Origin: Rhyacichthys aspro
Lineage: Eukaryota > Chordata > Actinopteri > Gobiiformes > Rhyacichthyidae
Direction of reading: 5' to 3'
DNA: 64,000 nucleotides
Assembly: GCA_036850595.1 (NCBI GenBank)
Contig: CM072159.1
Location: 29,993,612 to 30,057,611 of the forward strand
Both the position numbers and the translations under genes were made by a program. Positions 1 through 11,500 of the stretch are shown here, in pieces. The notes beneath the pieces were generated by a model. The model saw only the letters and a list, made by a program, of their open reading frames with translations. It was not told the origin of the DNA and ran no database searches. How positions within the stretch are numbered: the first letter of the stretch is position 1; each line of letters opens with the position of its first letter.

Positions 1-2038
1 GTCTCACTGTGGGTCTGGACTACGGAGGATTACAGATAGTATCCAACACGTGGCCTCTGGCTCAGGGGTTCAGTCTGTGCTTCTGTGTAGCTCAGAGCAA
101 AGAAGCCAAAGGTTTCAGTAAAACCACCCAGAGCTGTGTTCCCATGAGGCCTCTGCACAAACACCGTACGCTACTTTCTCTTCAGTAATCCACTTTATAA
201 ACGGACAAACTGGACAGAATTAAATGGCACCCAGCTGGAACAAGAAAGAAATGACATTTTTATTTGTTTCACTGTATACTGTGTAGCCATGTCGAGTCAT
301 TTTAATTAATTTATTAACAATTTCCAATAATCTGCACACACTCTAAGGGTTGGGTGGTCTGTGGTAATTGAAGTTAGGTTTTCAATTGTGTTAATATGCA
401 TTCAATTAAACACAAATGTTTTTTTTTTTTTTATGGAAACAATTTGGTGAAAGGAGGGAGGGCCAGGAACATACTTCATACATGGAGAAGTAGTTTTATG
501 TACTTTTGGGTTGATAAAGACAATGCAAATACCTAAGATTTTTTTAAATATTATAAGAATTACTAAGAAAGAATTAGTATAGTAGTATATAGTGTAGTGT
601 AGTGTAGTGTAGTGTAGTGTAGTATTCTAAAAAGGGGGAGAGAGTTAAAAAGTAATCAAATAAAAACAGTGATGTAAAAAGTCCTGAAGTATCCTGTTGA
701 TAGCCTTGATACCATTTCACTTTCTGAAATAAAGTCAGTCTGAAATAGACAAAACAAGACATTTATATTTGTATAGTCCAATATTACAACAATGGCTGCC
801 TCCAGGGGCTTTATAGTCCGTATCAGACAACATGCCCCTGTCCTTTGACCTCCATCAGAGAGAAGAAAAACTCCAAAAAACCCAGCCAGCAGGAAAAAGA
901 GAAACCTCAGGGAGAACCACAGAAGGAGGATCTAGTCCCAGGACGGACAGAGGGACAGAGATGTGTCCCGTAAACAAGTATGAAACCCCTTCCCTTCATA
1001 GTAGTTCCCTCAAAAAATCTTGTTGAACCAATCATTTCCAAGGCTTTGTTTTTCTGATCGGCCATATTTATATCCAGCTGCATTCAGAGGCAGTTTTTTC
1101 TGCGTCCGTTGATACTGCTGCCTGAAAATCCAGCTTAAATCCACACGGCCCAGACTAATTCTTTGTATGTGATTGTAAATAAATCTAAACGGCTGACTGG
1201 CCTTGACTCAAACTGCAGCAAAGTCATTTAAAAATGACCAGAATGTAATCAAAGTACACAGAGTTCAAAAACTGCGGGGTTTAATCTTTGTGTCCTAAGC
1301 CATTAACTAAAAAAATGTTAAAGTTTCTGAATTGAATTGACTCATAAAGGACTACACCAAATGTTTTCGGGCACAATACACATTTTAATGCTTTTGAAAC
1401 CACAATACTGCCTTTCATAACCTCCATTCTTGTACAGCATTAAGGTCACATATATATTCTACTCATTGACCGCTTGTGTTGACTTTTAACAATAATTTCA
1501 ACAAATATGTAGCTGACATATCATTTAAATCAGTTTACATTTAACTCTGGCTTCTTTACAGCGACTTCTGCTCCACCTCTGTTTATCTGAGCTCCTGTTT
1601 ATGCTGCTGTAGCACCTTTTGAACTCACCGCATTGTTAGATTTTTGGCAGAACTTGTACATATTTGATGAGCTTGATATCGTCTGTTACCGTTCCTGTTG
1701 TTAGGATTTAATTCGTCTGTGCAGATGGGGTCAGCAGAATAAACATCTCTGTGGGCTTTTTGTTAAAGTTTATAAAGATACATAGCTTCTTCCTTTCTAT
1801 TCACATTCTTTTGCTCTTGCTCCACATTAAATCCCACTCTCTGCTTTCTGTTTTCAGAGACGTCTGTAGATTAAAACGAACACTGGTGCAATTAGTTTCG
1901 CAGGTGTAAACAATTTCACTCTTTATTGGCTTTTCACATATAATTACTGTTAAATGAAACACAACAACAACAAAAGAAAGGGGATATTGCTTCTCACACG
2001 CCGTTCCATTTCCATTTTCTCTGCTTTTGTTGTTGTAG
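1..2038 (+). other. cerk intron, 5' incomplete
   Basis: AT-rich sequence with no convincing exon. The preceding CERK exon, which should end in a segment like RYDFSG, was looked for and not found, so it lies upstream. The stretch contains a pentanucleotide microsatellite at 591-623 and a poly-T run near 420. Confidence 0.6.
591..623. repeat. Pentanucleotide microsatellite (AGTGT)n
   Basis: Six perfect AGTGT units (591-620) preceded by a degenerate AGTAT/AGTAG tract. The apparent Thr/Leu/His/Tyr-rich - strand open frame here is only the translated repeat. Confidence 0.9.
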
Positions 2039-2144
2039 GAGCAAAAACCTTTCTGAATCACAACTACTATGAAGGCACCGTGTCGTTCCTTCGCGCTGAG
2101 GACAACGTGGGCAGCCCCCGGGACAAGCTGCAGTGTCGCTCTGG
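2039..2144 (+). CDS. cerk: cerk coding exon A
   Basis: This exon starts after a TTGTTGTAG acceptor and ends before GTAAAT. It opens with the last two bases of a Gly codon and ends with two bases of a codon. The product contains AKTFLNHNYYEGTVSFLRAE and VGSPRD, as in vertebrate CERK, and the first Cys of the CxxxCxxC motif. The preceding exon was not found in bases 1-2038. Confidence 0.93.
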
Positions 2145-5100
2145 GTAAATATCACACGCACCTCACAGAGGACGTATTCGACTTTTACCGCTCCTCTTAT
2201 ATTACAGCTGAATCGATGGAGGAAAAGAAAAACACCTTTAAGACTTTGTGCTGTATTCATGTTCTCTAGTTTCTGAGTTAAAGGGACTTTCTGTTGTGCT
2301 TTAGTGGCCTCTAGTGGCAACACTGCAGACTTACACCTGTCTTTTCTACGAGCTACGGTAGCTCTGGAGGAACATACACAAAAAAACGGGTTATAAGTTT
2401 GCTGTGGGTTCGGTTTATCTTCTTTGGAGAGTTGTACTAACACATGAAGTAATAGCTACTATATCTATTTTTATGTCAAATGCAAAAAGTGTTATTTTGA
2501 CACATTAAACACTTGTATAATCAGTAAGAGGTTCTTCCATCTTTGTTGTTGTTTGTGTCCATTTGCTTTAATTGCTTTCAAAATGTAAATGTTGCTCTTT
2601 GTAGAATATTGAAAAAGGAATCATTTGTCAAGAAATCAGACCGGGTCGGGGAGCTTTGGCCAATCACAGCTCGCTTCTGGAAAAAAGGAGCGCTCCTATT
2701 GGTCGACACCGATGTCAGTAGGAAGTAATGGCTGATGATAAAACAGAGAAAGTGTATATTCAGCGCTGAATATGTCTTTTAACACAGAGAAACAGCTCAA
2801 AATAGATAAAAATGGCCACAGTGAAGGTAGTTTGCTGAAAGGCTATGTCCAAAAATTGTTCTACAAACTTTTTTTACGAATAAAATGTTAAATTCTCAAA
2901 AGTAAGTGCTAGTGCATTAATGAATCAATAAATAATGCAGCTGGGTTTGAATTGGACTGATTTGTCCATGTCACCCCCCTCTGTCTGTTCCCATGTTGTG
3001 TCTCTGTCAGATAAAGGCTAGAAAAATATATTTATCTTAAAACAGAAATGTAATATCACATGAATCTGTGAATAATCCAGGTTTAATAAATGCTGATATT
3101 TCAGGTGCCGCGTCTGTTTGCACAAGTCTTCATTAAAGGACAAAGAAGCAGACGTCAGAGAGGACACAGGTATGAGTTATTATTTCATATTCAGTGTTAT
3201 TTAAATAATAAGAAAAAGTGTTCTATTTATGGGCTTCTTATCAGTTTGGCTTAATTTACCACAACACCATCACTAAAATGTTTGATTAGACGCTTGATGA
3301 GTTATTGATGAAAACAGATTACATTAGTGACATTAAATAAAACTCCTCATGGTTTTAATTAAAGATCTTTTCATTTCCATTTCTCCAACACCAATAGACA
3401 TGCTTTATTCAGTTCTACATATGCACTTTGAATGGATAATAATGACTAGAGCAATAAATAATTGAATAGTACTCAACAAACCAGACTAAAAGTGTTTTGT
3501 AGTGTCTGATGACGAGTCCAAAGAAAGCTTAGTAACTCTTGTAGAAAGGTTTTTACGTGATTCTTCTTTTCTAGATTGGTTTTATTTATATTCATTTGGT
3601 TTAAGAGACAGTTTAAACATTTAGGATGGATAGCCATGCTGGATTTTAATATGAATCCATCATTTGGGTCAGTGTTCCTGCAGGAGTGAGCAAGCATTGT
3701 CACGGATTGGAAAAAGAAAGTTATTATTATTGTAGTTAAATATTCGAGAGTGTAAAATAGAAATGCCTAAATTACAGATTTCGTACATTTTCATAAAACA
3801 AACAAAGCTCCTCTGCCTTTCAAGCGGAAAAACAGAGTCTGATTCTCTGATGGGGAGCCACCAAGGGTTACAAGTACTTTAGTGGATAAATGAAGGTCAG
3901 GAATGGCATCTGGAGTAAATCTGAAATCACTCGATGGTGATCTGAGGTGACCCCTGAAGGGAGCAGCTGAAAAAAGTTGTTTACATTTTCAGAATTCAAG
4001 AACATAAGGGAGTAAGCCTGTAATTTTAATTAAAAAATACTGAAGTGAATTTAACAAAGCCGAGAGCCGTGGTGGTTACTATTCACTGCAGTATTTTCAG
4101 TTCATTCCTTTCCTGAAGCTCAATCTGATTATTTTTTCTGACTCCAATTAGTGCCAGTAAGCTGCTGAATCGAGGATATCTTGAACTCAGAGCCGTGTGT
4201 TTGTGCTGTTTAACCCTCCTGTCGTGTTCACCTCCCGCCCCTTACTTTAGTGTTCCCGGTCAAAATTGACCGGTCTGTTTTAACTGCTCTTAAATTAGCA
4301 CAAAAAAACATTTTTCACCACCAAATTTTCATTCAACATTCTTTAGCTGTGAACTATGTCTCAAAATAGTGTTCAACATGAATTTATAGAATTAGACATA
4401 AAATAACTGCAGTGAAAATACAAATAGGCACTGAAAATGTTTTACAAAATGAACATGTAATGTAAAAAATAAATGGAAAACCAAAGACCAAACTTAACAT
4501 GAAGTTGTTTGTGTGCGTGTGTGCGTGTGCGTGTGTGTGTGCGTGTGTGCGTGTGCGTGTGCATATGAATTCATGCACATGAGTGGCATGTGACACACAG
4601 GTCAGAGTGGGCCTTGCAAATATAGGCATCACATTTGCAGCATCTCAGGCTTGTTTTCTGCCCATGTCCTTGTTGGGGGAGACCAGCCAGGGCAGCGGCT
4701 GGGGCTGGGGCTTGCAAACTCCTAACCAGACTGGCAGCATTGAATAAGAGGAGTCACGAAAGCTTTCCGCAGCTCTGCTAGGAAAAGTCTCCTCTTGAAA
4801 CTTCCCCTGATTCCAGGTTGGGTCGATGGTTGTCCACACCATATATGTGTTGAAAACAGACACATCAAGGAGGTTGTGGAACAGTGCCACAGGCCAGCGG
4901 GCTGTCATTCGCTTGCAGGTGTATGTACCAGTAAGCTGCAATAAAAGGAACAATAAATAAGAGATTGGGAAGTGTCCACTCTTGGACTGGAATGTCTCCT
5001 CAGGTGCCTGTTCTTCAGGTGCCTCTCCCTCTCCATCTGTTGACTGGTCACTCTCTTCAAAGTCTGGATCAAAATCTGTGTTGTCTTCCACTTCCGAGAC

Positions 5101-5494
5101 ATCTTCCTCTATCTCTGGTTCAATTTCAGTGCCCTCTTCATCATGTCCAAAAACCTGGACCAGAACCTCTTCAATAGAGAACCGCTTTGTCAGTCGCCTA
5201 CTCATTGTGCTCAGAGTAAAAGGAGTGCAAGGCAAACATCAAGCTCAAGTCTGGAAGGTGTGGTTCACGTGGGGGATAGGCACAAAAGCATGGGAAAGAG
5301 ATGGGTTCACATAACAGACACCTGTCTAGTCGGTATGAAGATATGATGCATTGTTTCATCAGGAAGTTAGTTCACATGGCAGGATCGGCACATAAGCGCG
5401 GGAAAGAGATGTGTACCCCCAAAAGATTGTTCAGTCTTGTGTGTGTGTGTGTGTGTGCGTGCGCGTGTGTGTGTGAGAGAGAGAGTGAGTGAGT

Positions 5495-5539
<45 letters not shown>

Positions 5540-8500
5540 TGAGGGAAGTGTGTATGGGGATGTTTTCTGTCTGATGGATGAATATAGTCTGGATACCCAT
5601 TCATTTCCTATGGCGGTCACTTTTGACCGGGAACACCACAGGTGTAACAAGGTTGATTAAAACACAAAAAATTCAATGAAAGAGGTGATCATCACTTTTG
5701 TATGTTCAAGTGCATAGTGTGGAGGATATCATGAGGCCTTGAGGCAATCAGATGTAAAACACAATATTTATGAGTGTTTTAAGTTGTAAATCGGTCAGAT
5801 TTGACCCGAACACGACAGGAAGGTTAAATATAAAGAGTGTGTTTGTGAGACGCTCCCACTGATCACGAGGAGTCTGTGACGGGGGTTAGCCTCACGCCGC
5901 TGCTCCCGTTCGTTGAGCGCTTTTTTGTTTGTTTTTTTTCCCGTCGCCTTGTTCCCAAACCTCCGAGTCACTGCTGAGTCAATGAGTCGTGACACACACA
6001 GTCTGCAAACAAACGGGCCTCCGCTACAAAAGTAAACAGTCATTTGGAGACATTTAGGAAGCACAGCCTACAGTCGTCACACAGCTGGGCGTGTTGTTGC
6101 TGTTTATGATGATTTTCCCTCTAAAACGTTGCTTTAATCACTCTTTCACAATTAGAGTACGGCGTTTTCCTGTCGCCTCAGCGGGCTCGTTATCACTGGT
6201 TGGCGTTATCCCCTCTGTAAGTTTGTTTTGCCAAATGAGGGGGAAAGGTAATGAATCGTTCTGCTTTGTGAGATCACATAATTTTCCCTCTGAGGTGCTT
6301 AGAAAAAAGATGCTAATTTGAACGTCTGTGATCACTTTTTTTGCCTCACACCCTGTCGACTATCGCCGCGGTGACAGGCGCACGCTCCCGTGGGTGATCC
6401 GCCGCCTTTGATTCGCCGGCGCTCGTAAACAGTTGCTAATCTCTGAGGAGCAGCGCGGTGGATTGTGAAGTGCAACCGTCACGTCTGCTGTCGGAGATTT
6501 GCGAAGCATGTGTGCGTCTAATCAGAAAAACAAACTTAATCCAATCAGACTTCTATCTATATGACTTCCTCTTTAGATTTTGTGAACTGTTCCTTGGCCA
6601 AATTTAATTGCTTTTTAAACACAAGACATCCTCAGCTGCGCTAAAAGTGAAAGACACATAACGTTGACATTAAAACTTTCCGTCTCACCCCAATCATGAG
6701 GAAAAGAGGGCTTTGAGAGCTGTGCCAAGACATCTGGATCTTAATGGACTCTCATCAGCGCCAAGACTTGGATGCTAACTTTAAGGCTAATAAAACCCGA
6801 CACAAAGTGGCATTTAGAACATCATTACTGCTGCTCTGATTGTTGGTTTTAATCTGACAACAAACCAGCGGAGTCTCTTATCTAACACATTCAAATTGAG
6901 GCTGGTTGAACACGAGCAAAATTAAAACGTGGCATATTTACAAACTCTGCATCGAGCTCTGAAAGTCTGTCCCTAAGAGCGTGCCAGTTTCAGATGGGAG
7001 CTTAAAGATGGCAGGGGAAACGAGGACTTTAATAAACAAAAGCAGTCAGTCGTACAAACGGTGGGTAACAACCTGCTCCAACACACGGAGTAAACACAGC
7101 TCGACAAAATTATGGAGCGGCGTCAGATTTGGGTCTTAATCTACGATCTTAATCAGGGAATATTAGTCCACAAGTGCTGCTCTGGAGCCAAGAACAAATG
7201 TACTCAGGGACTTAGATGTGCTTAGTTTTAAAGTTCATTATGTTCCCTGTTATTAATGACTCAGGCAGTTTTGAAAGTAAATTCCAATTGCTCACACTTT
7301 ACGCTAATGACTTCACGACTGATAAACTAAAGCTGCTCTAATGTGGCCAAAAAACAAGGATGTATCTGAAACCACTTCCTAGTCCCGAGACTAACCCCTG
7401 GATTACAATGACCAGCTTTTTTTCAAACTAAGAGACAGTTGTGTACTGAAAAAACACCTAAAAAAGTGGTCTATTTCTGTTTTTGGTTAAAATGCATTGT
7501 ATTTCAGACACAGAATGGTATAATCTCTATATTTTGTGCCCTATATAGTAATTAGGGAAGACGCAGCCATGATAAATGTGTAAAGACTCACCTTAATATA
7601 ATTCAAAAACAAAATCTTTAAAAAATATTCAATGACAGACAAATAGAAGTTCCAATAATGATCAAATATTGTTAAACCTAAGACATATAAATGTAATTCC
7701 ATACTGTCTGCTCTGTTTCAGACGTGAGTGAAGGTTGGACAGTGATCAGTGGGAAGTTCATGGCCATCAACGCGGCCTGTATGAGCTGTGCGTGTCCTCG
7801 AAGTCCCAAAGGCCTGTCCCCCTCGGCCCACCTCGCCGACGGATCCACGGACCTCATCCTCGTCAGGAAGTGTTCCCGCCTCGACTTCCTCAGACATCTG
7901 CTGCGACACACCACCAAGGACGACCAGGTGAGGACGGGGACGACCGGGTGAGGACGGGGACGACCGGGTGAGGACGGGGGCGACCGGGTGAGGACGGGGA
8001 CGACCGGGTGAGGACGGGGGCGACCGGGTGAGGACGGGGGCGACCGGGTGAGGACGGGGGCGACCGGGTGAGGACGGGGACGACCGGGTGAGGACAGGCA
8101 CGACCGGGTGAGGACAGGGATCAGAATAAACGTATGGAGCTAATACTGTTTATTTAGGATTTTCCAGTTCAGCTCTGTCAATCATGTTACTTTATCTGAG
8201 ACTAAATATATCAGACATACTTCATTCTTTAACAACTCAACCGTAACTTTACCATATGCCTCTCTTTCACTGCTTATTTGGAGCAAATCGAGAAGGGAAT
8301 GCAGTACATTGATTATTAAAAAGTAAAGTAAAAAGTAAAAACAATCAAACGTTCTCTCTGGAAATTACGATTTATTCCAACATCCTTAAAAAACCTGCAG
8401 ACTTTTAGGCTTGTCCGTCGTGTGACATTAAATAAATGCTGCTAAAGTTGTGTTTCTTTTTGATCAAATGTTTGAATCAAAACCTTAATGCATTGTCATT

Positions 8501-11500
8501 ACTTTGAATAAATAAAGTAAAGTAAGTGGATGATGTTGGAGATATTGTTGTAGAAGAAGAAGACTGGCTCAGCTTTCTGAACTTAAAATTTAGAAAGCTG
8601 CACTATTTTCTGAATATTTTTATTTCTCAAAGTGAAACACCTGAAACTGCTGCAGCTAGTAAAGTTTGGAGTGTTTAAGACAAAATGACCGGCTTCATTC
8701 GAAAAAGTTTTGCCATTTTGTATATTTGATTTGACTGAGGAAAGGCTGTAATCCTCTCATCAATCATTACACACTGAGGAACCCAAAAGGAGGTTCACTA
8801 AAGTAGTTAAACTAATTGGGACGCTCTGCAGCCTTTTCGACAATAATAAAGAAACGACTCACAGTGACCTGGCCTTGACCTGCACCAGAGGAAACAAGGG
8901 TCACGACACTGGACCAAGATCAGTCTCTGGCCTTTACTCAAAGACTGACAACTGCTTTTAACATGTTCACCGAGAGGAAGAACGATGAATGGGTCAAAAG
9001 TAAAGATAATAGTAAACTAATGTAGTAAAGGATGTGTGAGATCCTTCTGCTTTTTTCCCATGAGTCTGTTTTTGGAGTGAGGCCATTGTTGTGTTTGTAA
9101 AATATCTTCGGGACGTTGTATGTTGGCTCTGGTTTGAATGTTATTGTGCAAAAGTTCTCCTCCTGTTGAAAACATATACCTATAAATTTAAATGTTTATT
9201 ATTATTTTACTTACATGTAGTACGGCACGCTTTTAAAACAGAAGAGAAAAGTTTGAGAAGAGTATTTTGTCTCTGTTATATCCGAGCCATAGACTATATC
9301 CAGCTTTTTGTTCTGTCAGTCAGAACTTAATGTTGAACATCAGGAGTTGCTCAACCTATCCTCAGATAAATTGAGTGTGTTGGTGTGTGCACCAGTGAGC
9401 AGAAGGCAGGAGTTTGCCCACTTGCTGTGCTAGCACCTCCGTCTGCTGACTCGGCTCATTTCCCCAACTATGGTTCACTTTAGTTCAAATGCCTTAGCCC
9501 TTGTGCCTTCCCACGTATCATAAATAACCTCCACCCGGGTCCAGAGAGGCGCACGTAATCGCTGCATCAGGGAAATAGTGAATGGGAGAATAGGCTGAAA
9601 CCAGACTAATGCCCTCGCAGGATCGGACAAGCAGCACCGGGGGAGGCCTGGTGATTAGTAATTATTGCCTCAGGAAGGACCTTGGGACAGCTTATCCCAT
9701 TTAGAAAGAAGTAATTTTATCTACAGAAGCTGTCTTGGAAAAATAAACTGCTTTTAGCCAACATCCTGAGGCGGGGTGATGCTGACAACCAGTGCAACCA
9801 GTAAAAGGATCGACTGCTGTAAAAGCTACTGATCTGGAACAAGCTAAATAAAATATGAACAGTTTAGCAGCAGAGAAATAGAGAAATTGGAGAAATTGGA
9901 GAAATTGGAGGTGTAGTTGCTTGAATACTCAGGAAGATTTGGCAGTGTGACATGAAGCGTGTCTCAGGATTACCACGGCACAAATAAAAGCATTTTAACA
10001 TTCAAAAGTGGAAGAAACAAGCAGTGTACACAGCCAGGATCATGTTACCAGACTTTTCTATCAGAGAGAGGTGTGTAAAATGATTGAATGGTAGTGACAA
10101 TACAGATACTAAAGCTCTGGTCAAAGCACGCTCGTTAAAATGACTGGCATCACGACCACAGCCATAACATTAAGAACATAAGGGACCAGGGCATACATTA
10201 GTGGATTGGGTGATCATTTTTATCTTAAGAAGATGAAAAATACACAAGAGATCTCACTGGGTCGTCTTGTTGGCTTCTTTCAATCTGCACAATGTGTCAA
10301 TTACCACAGTTACTTCTCTTTGTTGAATTCAGGAACTGATTTCCAATAAAATATCAGTCAGTTTTGAACTTTGTCCTCCGGCAGAAGTAACAAATAACCT
10401 GTTTGAGAATATACAGAGGCAAACTAAGCCTAAGATAACTTTTCATCACAAAACAATAATCATCTATTGCCAAAAAATCATAAAAGTAGAAGAAAATGTG
10501 GTCATTTTGGAATACACCAGTGTCAAATGTGATGACGTTAAGGCCCTTTTCACATGTCTGAAACTTCAGTGGTTTGAGAAAGACAAATAATGGTCATAGT
10601 TTTCCAGGTTAAACAGTAAGGGCCTGATCTTGGGGCCGATAAAAGACGTCTAGTTAGTAACACGGGTATACACTGTGTGACTTTAGAGTGTTTAAAATAT
10701 AACTCGCACTGTAAGAGTAAATCTCATACGAGGAAAAGCAAAGCTCACGATTCACGATGTGCTGCAACCAAAATTTCAGACAGAAATATTATCCAATTGC
10801 CGGTCTGGAGCGCGTCGGGAGAGTTAATCACCTCGTAACCCACTCAAAAATTGTCGTACGACCAGAATTCCGGTCAACTTTGGGCTAAAAATCAGACAGG
10901 GTATTCCCAGCTTAATACTGTAAAAGAATTATGTGACTACCTTAGAGCTGAGAAGAATTGGAGCACAATGATGGACTCAAGAGACAGGTTTATTACCAAC
11001 AAATACAGACCCAGAGATACACTGTGTAGCAGTATTGAACATTCAAGTGTGGATATGCTTTCACGCTTTTAAAGTTTAAAGAAAAACAATGACTATAAGA
11101 CGGGCTATTACTGTCTCTAACAGAGTGTTCTGATGAAGGGAGAATAACTTGTTTGCATGACACTTAAAGATAAGCCCTAATTTAGTTTAAGGTAAAGTTA
11201 AAGTAAAATTCTCCAACAAACACAAGGATTATTTGCTATGCTTCATCGGACACAGGTTTGGAAAATTAGAAATGTTCCGGATTTATTTTAAGACAAAGAA
11301 GCAGCATGTATTATAAATAAAAATATCATAATGTACCTGAATAAAAATGTGTTTACTGTTTATTACATATCAGGTGAACCAAGAACACCCAGTCTTTATG
11401 GATAATGAGTGAAGAACACCACAGTCAGCACAGACTGTACCAACAGTGTGCTCTGTGCGTTCACCTTTGGCACAATCACACCTGACAGACTTTATTATAG

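Larger units (their letters stand above)
4210..5827 (-). mobile_element. Internally deleted piggyBac-type DNA transposon
   Basis: About 1.6 kb bounded by TTAA at 4210-4213 and 5824-5827, the target duplication typical of piggyBac. Inside the TTAA sites are terminal inverted repeats of 16 bp matching at 15 positions (4214-4229 and 5808-5823, reading CCCTCCTGTCGTGTTC and its near complement). Subterminal GGTCAAAATTGACCGG-like blocks occur near 4257 and again inverted near 5613-5632. The interior holds an antisense transposase remnant with its middle deleted and two GT-rich microsatellites. The element cannot encode an active enzyme, but its ends look well preserved and could have been moved in trans. 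It lies in the cerk intron in opposite orientation to the gene. Confidence 0.9.

Noticed and set aside
832..1026. 64-residue + strand frame in the first intron segment, considered as an upstream cerk exon
   Set aside because: The sequence does not resemble the CERK segment expected before exon A, and the phase and splice sites do not fit.
5367..5650. His/Thr-rich - strand frames
   Set aside because: They are translated (GT)n microsatellite inside the piggyBac element.
7718..8101. 127-residue - strand frame with repeated SSPGRPRPHPVAPVLTR
   Set aside because: It is a translation of the 20-bp minisatellite and the antisense of cerk exon C.
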